Source of the DNA: Glandiceps talaboti
Taxonomy: Eukaryota > Hemichordata > Enteropneusta > Spengelidae
DNA: 64,000 nt
Assembly: GCF_964340395.1 (NCBI RefSeq)
Contig: NC_135549.1
Location: 26,171,342-26,235,341, forward strand
Direction: 5' to 3'
Part shown: one piece after another, positions 1-25,242 of the stretch
How positions within the stretch are numbered: the stretch's first letter is position 1
Layout: every line of letters begins with the position of its first letter
Made by a program: the position numbers and the translations under genes
Notes under the pieces: generated by a model
The model's input: only the letters and a program-made list of their open reading frames with translations
Databases searched by the model: none
What the model was told of the DNA's origin: nothing

Positions 1-71
1 TTTGAGAAATTATATAATTACTAACGACATGTTCAAGAAAAATACATACCTTTATCCAATCATGGCAGATC

Positions 72-75
72 TTTA

Positions 76-77
<2 letters not shown>
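72..77 (-). terminator. AATAAA polyadenylation signal overlapping the gene A stop codon (candidate)
   Basis: On the minus strand the gene ends ATG-TAA-TAAAG, so AATAAA begins inside the stop codon. A good donor consensus (AAAG|GTATGT, GT at 49-48) lies 26 nt downstream, so the 3' UTR might instead be spliced and the real poly(A) site be outside the window. Confidence 0.3.
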
Positions 78-13917
<13,840 letters not shown>

Positions 13918-14600
13918 CTGTGGAAGTAAAATCAAAATATTAAATGAGAACTTTACCTGAAAGAGAAAGTCGAAATTTGATAAGAATTCTACTGAACCAT
14001 AGAACAGTATACTTAGAGCTATGGCAACATTCTCTGTGATCATGTTGTAACACCGTGATCACAAACAGCGCCATCTATCATTTTGCAGTCGAAAGTATTC
14101 AGTTTATCAACTTATTTTGTGTGTATTGGTTAACATTAATTAGTACTAAACAAGTCTTCACTCGAAGACATACTCCTCCTTGTATGTTTTATGGCAAAGT
14201 TATTGCGCAAATCTTAATGATGTCTCAAGACACAAAGCTTAAGAATTTGTTAACTAATTTGCTATTTGACCTTGAATATGGCGATCAAAACCAAAGGTCA
14301 AGATATGGAAAGAAATCTGGCCTGTGTGAGTATTTGTTTATTAAATTGCTTGAGTTTACATAAAACGAAAAAGTGTGATCCTTTCACCTTGAAATCGGTT
14401 GTCAAGGACACTGTCTCATTAGAAAGCTCATCATTGATAATGTGAGGGTAGACACTTAAACTTTAAACTTTTGACAATAACAGGCAAAATTTGCTTGTTT
14501 ATCAGAAACGTGACCATGCGCCATTTTGCTATTCAGGCCAATGTTGCAAAATTAAGTGACGTGCACATGCCTCACATAGTAACCAGATTTAAACTGAATG
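13918..14600. other. Upstream flank of gene A; no gene recognised
   Basis: The missing first exon of gene A must lie at or beyond this stretch on the minus strand; no short ATG-containing exon with a phase-1 donor could be identified. The stretch 14393-14585 resembles 16275-16455 in the same orientation (shared words around 'agctcat', 'gtaggcactt', 'gccattttg' and 'cacatagta'), so the element at 14601-16148 is flanked by a diverged direct repeat. Confidence 0.5.
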
Positions 14601-14879
14601 CCTCCCGTAAGGGAATCACTAATTATGCAAATAACTCATTAAATTTTAAAAAAAACAATGGTAACAGGCTTTGTTTTTGGACAAGCGTGCTTTCTTAGGT
14701 TAATGTATGTAAGAGTGTATGATACTGCTTAATTACTGAATATCGTTCATTATTCAAAATACTCATTAAAGGTAAAAGTTGTAGCAACAAACTTCATAGG
14801 ACAGGTGCGTATTATTATGGTTGATATACATGTATGTATCATATTATACGAAATTTGAAGCTTGCATTTTTAAGATACA

Positions 14880-15960
14880 ACCTAGTTACCTAAAATCATT
14901 AGTTATGCAAATTTTTCATTAAAACTGTAAGCTATATCAAAAGTTTTATAGGACATATCTGCTTTGTTATGGTTAACATATGTACTAAATTGTATTGAAA
15001 TTGAAGTATGCAGTCTTAAGATATAGCCTAATTACCGAAAATCATTAATTTTGCAAATTACAGTATTCATTAACACTGTAAGGTACATCAACTAACATTA
15101 AAGGACATACACAATTTGTTATGGTTAATGTATGTACTGAATTGTATTGAAATTGAAGTATGCAGTCGTAAGATATAGCCTAATTACCTAAAATCACTAA
15201 TTATGCAAATTTTTCATTAAAACTGTAAGCTATATCAAAAATGTTATAGGACATATCCGCTTTGTTATGGTTAACATATGTGCTAAATTGTATTGAAATA
15301 GTATGCAGTTTTAAGATATAGCCTAATTACCGAAAATCATTAATTATGCAGATTATTCATTAACATTGTAAGGTACATCAACTAACTTTATAGGACATAC
15401 ACAATGTGTTATGTTTAATGTATGTACTGAATTATATTGAAATTGAAGAATGCAGTCGTAAGATATAGCCTAATTACCAAGAATAATTAATTATGCAAAT
15501 TATTCATTAACACTGAAAGGTACATCAACAAGCTTTACAGGACATATGTGATTGTTAAGGTTAACGTGTGTACTGAATTATATTGAAATTGAAGTATGTA
15601 TTCTTAAGATATAGGCTAAATACCGAAAATCATTAATTATGCAAATTATTCATTAACACTGTAAGTAGATCAACAAACTTGATAGGACATATGTGTTTTC
15701 TTATGGTTAATGTATGTTCTAAATTATGTTGAATTTGAAGTATGCAGCCTAATTACCAAAAATAATTAATTATGCAAATTATTCATTAACGCTGTAAGGT
15801 ACATCAACGAATTTTATAGGACAAATGTATGTTGTTATGTTTAACGAATATACTAAATTATATTGAAATTGAAGTATGCAGTCTTAAGATATTGCATAAT
15901 TAGTTGATTTCATTAATATGCAAATTTCTCTAATTAAACATTAACAGATCTGGCTCAAAA
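14880..15960. repeat. 146-bp tandem repeat array, about 8 units
   Basis: The anchor (A/T)TATGCAAAT or a close variant recurs at about 14906, 15052, 15204, 15347, 15494, 15640, 15773 and 15919, giving spacings of 146, 152, 143, 147, 146, 133 and 146 bp. Each unit also has 'cattaacactgtaaggtaca', 'aggacatat', 'tattgaaattgaagtatgca' and 'aagatatagcctaattacc'. Confidence 0.9.
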
Positions 15961-16039
15961 CCTAATCAGGTCTAGCCATTAAAGATTATATATTCCAAAT
16001 TTCATTACAATTAAGCCAGCCGGTTTTTAGAAAATGATG

Positions 16040-16049
16040 ACACAGACAC

Positions 16050-16096
<47 letters not shown>

Positions 16097-16110
16097 CACA
16101 CACAGACAGA
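16040..16110. repeat. (CAGA)n microsatellite
   Basis: CAGA/ACAG tetranucleotide tract with short CACA interruptions, inside the 3' end of the TIR element. Confidence 0.95.
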
Positions 16111-16148
16111 CATTCCCCTTTTAATACCTCCCGTACCCTTACGGGAGG

Positions 16149-19100
16149 TAAAAACCAAGACATGATTAAAATATCATCATCACTTGAAATGTTTGATTCA
16201 AAAACCTATGAGATAACCCAAATTTGGCTATTTGACATTGAAAAACACTTTCAAGATCACAGCTCAGGGTCTTATGCGAAAGCTCATATTTCATTACATG
16301 AGTGTAGGCACTTGAATGGAATCACTACGCATTATACCTCCAAAGTTATGATGCATATTTTGAAATTTAACAACAAATATGGCTGCCATTTTGCCATATT
16401 TGATTCGGTCATAAAAAAAAGTGATGTGCATATGTTTCACATAGTATGCTACCTATATGCCACATTTTGTTGAAACTATTCTTGACAACGCATATTGCAT
16501 CCTCATGAAAATACAAATGTCTGTCTAATATGGGGACATAATATTTTAGCATTTATGCCCACAGACACTGACAATTAGTCAGGAAATGTGAGTAAATATA
16601 TCAGTAAATGTTGGTTAATAAGACATGTAGCTGTAGTTTTTGTTTACTGATGTCTATTACAACCACCGGCAATGTATTTTTTCACAATGCTGTTGAGTTT
16701 TATTCACCTGTTGACTACGCTCGTCATAGGCTACGTGCTAACGATGTCTCTCTATGACGTCATAAAATCCCGTGGTCTAGGTGGGACCGGAAACACCCGA
16801 AAACTCTCGAAGTAAATCCGAAGGGAACTGACTGAAAAAAGGTCATTTGAAGGTGTTTGCAGACGCTTTTTTAAAGTTTTAAAACCAGAATACGTTTCAC
16901 AAACATGTCGTCTAACAAAATAGCAATAGTGATTGTGAGCATTTTGAATCACCTTTAAGGAACAACTAACGATATTCAACTCAACTTGGAGCATCAACAA
17001 CGCCATCTGCAGCGTATCAAATGGACAATTACATTTAGAATTTTAGCACTGATTTACTTAACTTAAACATGTCACAGTAACTCCAACAACATCTGTTTTG
17101 AACCCATTTATAAGCTACGTACGTTATGAATAATGAAAACATGTAAATAGTGTTTTTGTACATTGACAAGATTCGTACTTTGCTGAACTGTATAATTGTA
17201 AATATTTTAACACTTCACTGTAAATAGGGCAAATACGAATAAATGTCCCATTGAAAAGATGATGATGATGATGTTGTTGTTGTTGTTGTTGTTGTTGTTG
17301 TCCTCAATGTATTGAAAGACAGTGACACTAAGGAAAGTGACAGTGAGAGTAATGAAAACAGTAATGCACAAAGTGATACTGAGATTTCAGAGTTATTACA
17401 GGTTACTCGACCAGGTAGAGTGTATGCTACATGGAAATCACGATATCAATTATATAAACAAAGGATAATTTACCAGTAAGTTTGGTGATATTTTTGCATG
17501 GCAAAAATATGTGTCGTATAATCAAATTCATGAAAGGGACAGTATCTGTAACTTGATGATCTTTTTTCAGCACTTTTTGTTTTGTCTGTCAAGTGCAGTT
17601 TCTTGTTCTACTCTTTAAAACATGTTACAATACCCTGTATTTGGCTTGTCAACACAGTCTGTACATTTTACAGCTCAGACATAATCTAAATCCCCACCCC
17701 ACCCCTCGTAATTACCGAAGGCTCCCTAAGTAAAATTGTAAAGTCCCTAGTACCCTATATGTCAATTTCAATAATAAATCACGCATGTCTTAATCACTGC
17801 TTTCATCCGCCATGTTTTTGTTCATAAACTTATATTAACTTTACACATACAAAATATGTGAGGACGCATTCTCAATTTTATACTATTTTATCTGTGATCC
17901 TTACCTTGTATGCACTCCATGTCTCGTCCACAAAGTGTTACAGGCTAGACAAGACGGATCCGGTTAAAACAAACGCCGAACACGCTCTGTCTTGTATCTG
18001 AAATTGTTGTCACTGCAGTGTACATACATGTAGTATTATGAGCGGCATACGTCAAAGTCTCTTGCCACATATTGTGCATGAGCAGTCTGTCTTATTTGTC
18101 AAATGTGATCCTAAATTGCTACACATAACAGACAACTTGGAGACATTCGATGTTAACCTACATCTGCCTGAGAGTCCACGGGTACGAACTGTAAAATGTC
18201 CAAACAATTGTGCAGACTTGTATGAAAACTTTCGGTGGTCAAGCAATCTAATGAATAGTTTCCTTGGCAGTGGTGACGCATTTTCTACGAACTCTCACTC
18301 TACTGCACAGTGATGCATTTTTCGCAGAATAAACGTGTTCCAACATGCTAAGCTCGACAGTGATCAGATGTCTTCAAAAGTGAAAGGACAAAGTAAAACA
18401 CCTTTAACTGACACAATTTGCAACTTATCAATCCGTTTCTTTGACAATTCTAAATACTACCTAAAAACGGATGGTATGACGTAATAATCTTTTTTTCAAT
18501 TTTAATAAAATAAGTGAATTATCGTCAGTGGCGTACCTGATATTTCTGTTGTAGCCTAGACACACACGTCTCCTTTCAAGTGTTCACACTGCCTTGCATG
18601 TAATAAAAATAGGACATTGACAGTTTACGGCCGCCATTTTCTTAAACTTGCTATTGATATGACTAGTTAAATAAGTACAACCCATGTAGAAAACATAAAC
18701 ACTAAATATGGTAGAATGTATTTAGCTATGCTTAGATAATTGTTACGCTTATTTTCAACTATATAACTGAAGACTCATCTTCAGTATTTTATTTATTTTT
18801 CTGTGTGATGACTTTAAAAAATAATCACTCTTATATATCTTATAGCAAATACAGTGTCAGCTACAGTATGATATGAACATTTCTATAAAAAAAAATTATG
18901 TTTCTAACCAAACACTAACCATAATACACAAAGGTTGGGGTTTACCTTTCTTTTCTGTTTTGAAGCTAAAAATAGACACGTGCACCGCAATGTTAGGAGA
19001 AAATCATTTGAAATATCTTAAAACCACAGTAGTAACTCACTAACTGTAGTAAGTTTAAATGTTTTGTGTTTTTGTGTTTTTTTATTATAAAAGAAATCAA

Positions 19101-19360
19101 AATTTAAATTATAAAAAAAAAGTTTAAATATTTTGTCATTAATCACTATTGCTGTCGGTGTGTTTACTATTTATGTACTGATGTAGCCATAATGTCAACT
19201 GGTCTGAGGAGTAAAAAATGACAAAACCTTGACAAGATCCAGGCCCGGCATACAAACAAATATCGTGTACATATTTTACGAGAGGCGTCTACTACTGTAT
19301 ATTATAGGAGACATAGTTGATAATAGTAACTATTGGTTACAACAGACAAAGCTTTAATTA
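16149..19360. other. Intergenic stretch, no supported gene
   Basis: It contains the second flanking repeat (16275-16455) and a compound (GAT)n/(GTT)n microsatellite at about 17261-17301. A 91-codon ATG-initiated ORF at 18038-18313 (+) has no recognised domain and no clear coding bias. The rest is AT-rich without splice-flanked ORFs that I recognise. A first exon of gene A or B could hide here. Confidence 0.5.
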
Positions 19361-19373
19361 AGGTCAGCCAAGG

Positions 19374-20060
19374 ACATATGCAAATTAGACGACTATCTGT
19401 ACATAGGTTGACTTGGGGTACGTGTTTCGTTGAACCGAAAGAACCCAGATTACTCCTTACGCTCTCCTAATAATGGCAACAGTAATTTTTCCCCAAAAAG
19501 AATCGATTGAAAAATCGTTTTATGCCCTTTTAATGATGGTAGACTGGTTTTTTTTGGTAAGAAATGTTTAGTTTCATTTTGAACGTGAGAACAATGATGT
19601 CTTGCAATGGCACCTGGAAGCGCTTTCATCGAAGCAGTGCACATTGATCAGCGTCAGATTACGGAGATCACGTGACGTCTACGTACTAGTATTTTATAGT
19701 ATATACAATGTCTATACAACATAGTAGAATATGTGAGTTGGTTATAAAACAGACTAATGTCAAACAAGGACATATGCAAATTAGACAACTATGTAGGTCG
19801 ATTTAATTTGCATGTCTGTCATTAAACCGAAAGACACCAGACTATTCCTTACACCTTGATAATGGGAACGATTATTGTTTTCGAAAAGAATAGAGATTGG
19901 TAGAAAAATCGTGTTATGCTCTGTCCATGAAGCGTGACTTCATTTTTGTGAGAGATGTTTATTTCATTTTAAATTGAGAACCTTGCATGACACGCGGAAG
20001 TGTTTCCGTCGAAGCAGTACACACACTGAGCAGCCTCAGTTCAAAGAAATCACGTGATAC
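19374..20060. repeat. Tandem direct duplication, two diverged copies
   Basis: 19374-19680 and 19756-20060 align in the same orientation. Shared anchors in order are 'aaggacatatgcaaattagac', 'accgaaaga', 'actccttac/attccttac', 'aaaaatcgt', 'tttcattttgaa/tttcattttaaa', 'tcgaagcagt' and 'atcacgtga'. The unit spacing is about 380 bp. Each copy carries an ATGCAAAT octamer and a CACGTG E-box; whether these act is unknown. Confidence 0.75.
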
Positions 20061-20616
20061 CATTTCTACAGAAATTGTTATCAAACCTATAGAAATGGTG
20101 TTTGCTATATGTTAACGTGGATTTGGTCTGTCTGACATTTCTGATTAAGTACACTGTGAAGTAACCGAAATCTCACTATTAGTGTGACTCCAAAGTAACA
20201 GTACCTACAGAGAAAGGGTGTGATAGCCGCTAGCAGCATCTGACCTAATGATGACTGTTCACTAGGTGGAATTTTGAGCTGCAGATAAACACTTGCCATT
20301 CCTTACTAACCTTTCAGTTGTAATTAAGGTTTATTGAGGGACCTATCAGACACTCCAACGGGGTTGTCATTTTGTTTTTGGCTTTCGGAAGTTAAGGTAA
20401 GATTTATCCTCTTTTGGAAATTTTCAATTATAGCAGTTACAGTGTGATTTTCAGTGAAACGGGCAGTTTTCTGCTATTAATTAGATTCTATTCAGGACGT
20501 GTTTGCACCACGGTGGTTTCTGGAGGTAAAACAACATTGAAAGGCACGCCATTTACACCAGTTAAAATTTGCGAGTGTGTCTGAAAGAATTCAGGCCGGG
20601 ATGATTATCATAATCT

Positions 20617-20620
20617 ATCC

Positions 20621-20654
<34 letters not shown>

Positions 20655-20671
20655 GCCTGTCTTTCTCGTCC

Positions 20672-20720
<49 letters not shown>

Positions 20721-20747
20721 GCCTCTGTCTGTATGTCTGTCTCTTAA
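20617..20747. repeat. (GTCT)n microsatellite
   Basis: Two long GTCT tracts are separated by a short imperfect segment; it lies just before TIR element copy 2. Confidence 0.95.
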
Positions 20748-20811
20748 TCATAACATTATTATTACCAATCATCTCAAGGAAATATATAAGTAACCAGATT
20801 TAAACTGAATG

Positions 20812-22145
20812 CCTTCCATAAGGAATTTCATGATTTATACAAGAAATTTAGCTCTATATCTGTGATTCGTCAAGTCCCAATGAAAGTTAGTTGTCGAAAA
20901 TGTTGTTGAAATGCCCACCACACCTCCTATTCTCAGCACAGGAAAGCTTGCCATCTTCGACTTCACTCGGCTTTTGTGATCCTTCTGTCCCACCACGAGT
21001 TTACACTACGGGAAAATTGTCAAGATTTTGTTGAGTGGCGCGCCCTCACTGTACACTAATTATATAGGTCAATGTATACATCACCATTATTGATACATTG
21101 TCGCGAAATTTTCTTCGTAGGCTAGGTGAGGCTTGGTCTATTTTCCATATTTTGACCACACACATGCATGATTTGGGTATAAATTATAGATTATTACACT
21201 TGATAAATATGTAAGAGTGTATTTATCCTGAGATGCAGAGCTAGATAAATGATTATGTACAAGCCTTGCAACAAACAGCGGTAGTTTGTTATCGAGAGAA
21301 ATCGGAAAAGAACACGGTAAAAAGGAGACGGTTCCTAAACTTCTAATCGAAAATCTAAAGAGACACGATTTCTCTTTATTCATCTGCGCATTAGTGTGTG
21401 AAATTTAAAAATAGTAAGTCCATATTTGACGAAATTGAAACGATTATAAATATTTCACCTGTTTGTGAACTCTACGCTCATTGTAAACCTATTTTAAGGC
21501 CTAGAAAAATTGTTTTCTGGTGAATTTGAATCACCTAAATACCCTGCCTCAGTCTTCTTTCTTCTCGTGTTTGTCCAGCAAATGCAGAGTGCAGATCCAA
21601 GGGAAACACAAAATAAGGTTGACACATACACAACCCCTGAAAACAGTGTCTTTCTCAGTGTAGAGCTATGTAGAGCACGAGTATAAAGTTGGCGTCAGAT
21701 TCAGATTCAGGTAGCGTCATATTGAGTTTCAGATAGCCTCAGATCCGAATACACCCGACGGCAGTGAAGCAGAATCCTTCCCTGTAGTCTCAATGATATT
21801 ATTTCAGGTTTGAGTTCGTCGGGTGTCTTCGGATCTGAGGTCATCTGACGCTCAATATAATGTTCATAAGATAACGCTACGTATACCTGAATATGAATCT
21901 GAATCTGATGCCAATTTTATACTCGTTCGATTGATTAATTACTCAAATTGGTCATTGATATTCGTCGTCTTATTATCAAAACCTAATCAGTTCTGGCCAT
22001 TACCCTACGGAACATGTCTATGAAATTTCGTTTGAATTGATGCGGCCGTTTTTTCGGAAATGGTGATACAGACACACACACACACACACACGTACGCACA
22101 GACACACAAACTTCATCGGTATATTATAACTTTCCTTACGGAAGG
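20812..22145. mobile_element. TIR-bounded repeat element, copy 2
   Basis: The left end (CCTTCCATAAGGA, 20812-20824) is preceded by 'gtaaccagatttaaactgaa', exactly as at copy 1. The right end (TCCTTACGGAAGG, 22133-22145) is preceded by 'tcaaaacctaatcag', 'ggccatta' and an (AC)n tract, again as at copy 1. The interiors differ: copy 1 has the 146-bp array, while this copy has a foldback at 21678-21925. No coding ORF. Confidence 0.55.
21678..21925. repeat. Foldback (inverted repeat) about 248 bp
   Basis: The left arm 21678-21760 and right arm 21817-21925 are inverted matches: 'cgagtataaagttggc' pairs with 'gccaattttatactcg', 'cagattcagattcagg' with 'cctgaatatgaatctg', and 'cctcagatccgaa' with 'ttcggatctgagg'. 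The loop is about 55 bp. Confidence 0.85.
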
Positions 22146-22529
22146 TAAAAAGCAGAACTCGGAACATCGATGTTTACTTTGTCTATAGTTTTCATCACTT
22201 TATATTTTGCGGTAAAAGACAATGGTAACGTCATACTTGGTTTGACAGTGCAGGAGAACATATATCAGCTATGACATCAAATGCAAATCAGTTAAAATAA
22301 ACAATAACGTCAACGTTAACTCTAATACAATTTGTGTAAAAAAGAAACTGATTACTGCATGCATTACCTTGATACTATATACGGTAGAAGGTGGAAAGAG
22401 AAACTATAATTGATGAAGCACTTGGGCTTAGGAGACGGAGATCAATAGTTCATTGTAGGATAAGAAAAACTAAATTCTTACTTATGATTAAAATTTTTAT
22501 ATACTCAGGCCACAGCCCCACCCTTATAG

Positions 22530-23675
22530 TTAAATTGGTCATTATTCAAAATTGCTTCAAACCACACAATCAATTTCAAATCAGTATGACATCACTTAGA
22601 CATTTGTTAAAGAAATAGCTGTATTTAGGGGTTCAAAACACTCATAAGTAGAATCGATTTTGTAGGATGAGAACTGCAATGGCTCACCCCCTCCCCCTCC
22701 CTCCAAGTAAAAGAATTACTATTTTTATTCTGCATTGAATCGAGTTGGAATTTTCAGACTATGTATTGGAAACCTTTATGTCTAAATAGTTTAACAAGTT
22801 ACATTGCGAGTGCTCGTTCGGTGAAACCATATCACCACTAGCACTGCCATGTAAACAGATTTACATTTGTTTTACTTTCATTTTGAGTTTGAACGCGAGC
22901 ATGAAAATTCACCGGTGAGTACCCAGCTGTCTAGTCTCTACACTGTCTCCATGAGTATTATTATATTTGTTTATGGATTCTTGTATTGGTAGTAGATGTC
23001 TCCGAGTAGGGCCATAATAATAACAACATACATTCGAGACCCGCGATAGGTTTCTATGAACGTGCAATTGTATGTACAGAAAATCTCCAAGGTACATTGC
23101 AATGGAAATGAATCTTTCCAAATAAAAATGTCAAGTTTCATGTTAATTTATTTTTACCCAAAAGCATAGACTGCTGCCCAGTATTAAAATTTGCCAAAAT
23201 TGAAATCCGCTTCGAACCACACAATTTCAGATCAGTATGTAGTAGTACTAGTATGTAGTCCTAAGAATACAAAACCAGTATGTAGTATTGAAATATTGTT
23301 TTGCTGACACTTTACTTTATTTTTGTGCCATGCATTTACTGTAGCAAATTCTTCCTTTTGTCAATTTGAATTACTTGCCCATTTCAAATAGTTGTATTTA
23401 GGGGTACAGCACCCATGAAAGGTAAAATCGATTTTGTAGGTTGTGAACTGAAACGGTTCAAACCCACCCCACCCCACCCCAAAGTAAAAGAATTTAGTTT
23501 TTATAATCCTACATTGAACTATTGATCTCGCCCCTTAGATGATACATTTCAGACAGATATTTTCGTTTCCATTTGGTTTTCGAGAAAATCAAAGTGTAGT
23601 CCTGGGTTGGAATTTTCAGAATATTTATTGAAAACTCTTATGTCTGAATAGTTTAACAATTTACATTGTGATATT
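22530..23675. repeat. Direct duplication, copies about 22530-22815 and 23190-23675
   Basis: Shared words in the same order are 'aaccacacaat', 'tcagtatg', 'tgtatttaggggt', 'aaaatcgattttgtagg/agaatcgattttgtagg', 'aagtaaaagaatt', 'ttggaattttcaga', 'tatgtct(a/g)aatagtttaacaa' and 'ttacattg'. The second copy is longer, with inserted AT-rich sequence. No ORF is associated. Confidence 0.7.
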
Positions 23676-24668
23676 ACATGATATTACTAAGACTGCCCCT
23701 CAATTAATTGAAAGAAGTTTTCCTTTGTTCTATTCTTCGTGTGCAAAACAATCACCTATATTTGGACTCTTTGACTACAAATGAACATTGAATTACAAAT
23801 ACTACAAAAATGTTTCCATCATTGGAATTCTGCTAACATCTTTTGACTAAATAAGTGAATCCAATATTTCTTCTCTTTTTTCTTGCAAAGCTGAAGAATG
23901 ACAAATGATTTTTTCCAGAGAAGAAAGACTTGAATACTGTCACTTTGTCACATAACTCACATAAAATTTGTCACATAAAATTCCTACACTGAACATGGAC
24001 TGCAAAAAACAAAAGGTCACAATAGGTATGTAACGTACGTTTTGTACTTGTAAATAAAATCACTACACCAGACCACTGACCAGTGGAAAAATAGCACCAA
24101 ATGGTGTTCTTGAATATTTAGGAGGGTGAAAGGGGATGTGCCGCTCAGACAGATACAATTTCACTAGAACAGATTTGTACACTTTTCCATGTAAAAAATC
24201 GTAAAACATGGAATCGATAAATGTGTGTACTTCTTCCATGAAAGACATTTTTCCAATCCCATGTAATGTTCATACAAACCAGACCTGTCTTGTCTCTAGC
24301 AAGACATTAATAGTTTGCCGAAAATTCTATTCTTGGGTCTATGTGTCGCCGAAAAATAAAATTCTTTTGGTTATTCATACTTTGGAACTTGGATGCCACA
24401 ACCCAGTCTACAAATGAAAGATAGCACTGTTGTCCTTGACGAGTATGGCACGTTGACCCGTCACCATACAGAAATGTTTGTAGTTACATATATGCTGTGG
24501 TTCTAACCTGTAAGCTGAGATTATATTTCAATGCAATGGCTGGTGAAGGTACTTTCTGAATATTCATAAAGAGATAATAACAATGTTTTGTACTAGGACA
24601 TCCTTGAATCGAATCTTAGCTCACAAGTACATTTGTAACTGTAGTTTTAAATTTACAACATGGGTATG

Positions 24669-24694
24669 TATGTATGTGTGTGTGTGTGGTTGTT

Positions 24695-24740
<46 letters not shown>

Positions 24741-25007
24741 CAGTGGTGTCAGTGTGTGCATGCATGCATGCGTATGTTAGCATTTACGTATCTGTCTGTG
24801 TATGTAGGAGTGCAAAAGTAATGAGTACAACATGTCCTGATAAATAAATTCACTACTGACATTTCGAATGGATATTCTTTCACGAAGGATACCAAGGCAA
24901 CATATAAGTAGATTATCTCCTGACATTATATCTATATGTTATGAAATAGAAGGAAACACCACAAGTTTGAATAAACGGTACAATATGTCTATTTGTATGC
25001 ACTTGTG

Positions 25008-25080
<73 letters not shown>
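24669..25080. repeat. (GT)n microsatellites upstream of gene B
   Basis: Two GT tracts (about 24669-24733 and 25013-25080) lie within 0.6 kb of the first recognised exon of gene B. The Cys/Val-rich ORFs here are artefacts of the repeat. Confidence 0.93.
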
Positions 25081-25084
<4 letters not shown>

Positions 25085-25242
25085 GCAAACTATAAGCAGT
25101 TCCGCTTGACACGATGCCTAGCAGCAAGGGCATTGGAATGCCATAAGTTTATTAGGGCAATTGTACAAGGTAAAATGATTACTCTATTGTGAAGTTGATT
25201 AAAAAGCAAAGTAATAACTTCAGAAAAAAACATCATTTTCAG

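Larger units (their letters stand above)
14601..16148. mobile_element. TIR-bounded repeat element, copy 1, carrying a 146-bp tandem array
   Basis: The ends are perfect 13-bp inverted repeats, CCTCCCGTAAGGG (14601-14613) and CCCTTACGGGAGG (16136-16148). A related element lies at 20812-22145. The 3' part holds 'tcaaaacctaatcagg', a (CAGA)n tract and a terminal small hairpin; all but the hairpin type are shared in order with copy 2. No ORF encodes a transposase, so this would be a non-autonomous element. Superfamily not assigned; no clear target duplication was seen. Confidence 0.65.

Noticed and set aside
18038-18313. 91-codon ATG-initiated ORF
   Set aside because: No recognised domain, no splice or promoter context, and a length expected by chance in this much intergenic DNA.
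25110-25242. Possible first exon of gene B ending at a donor-like CAAG|GTAAAA near 25169
   Set aside because: It can be joined in frame, but the implied intron is only about 75 bp, no ATG starts the frame and it runs back into the GT repeat.
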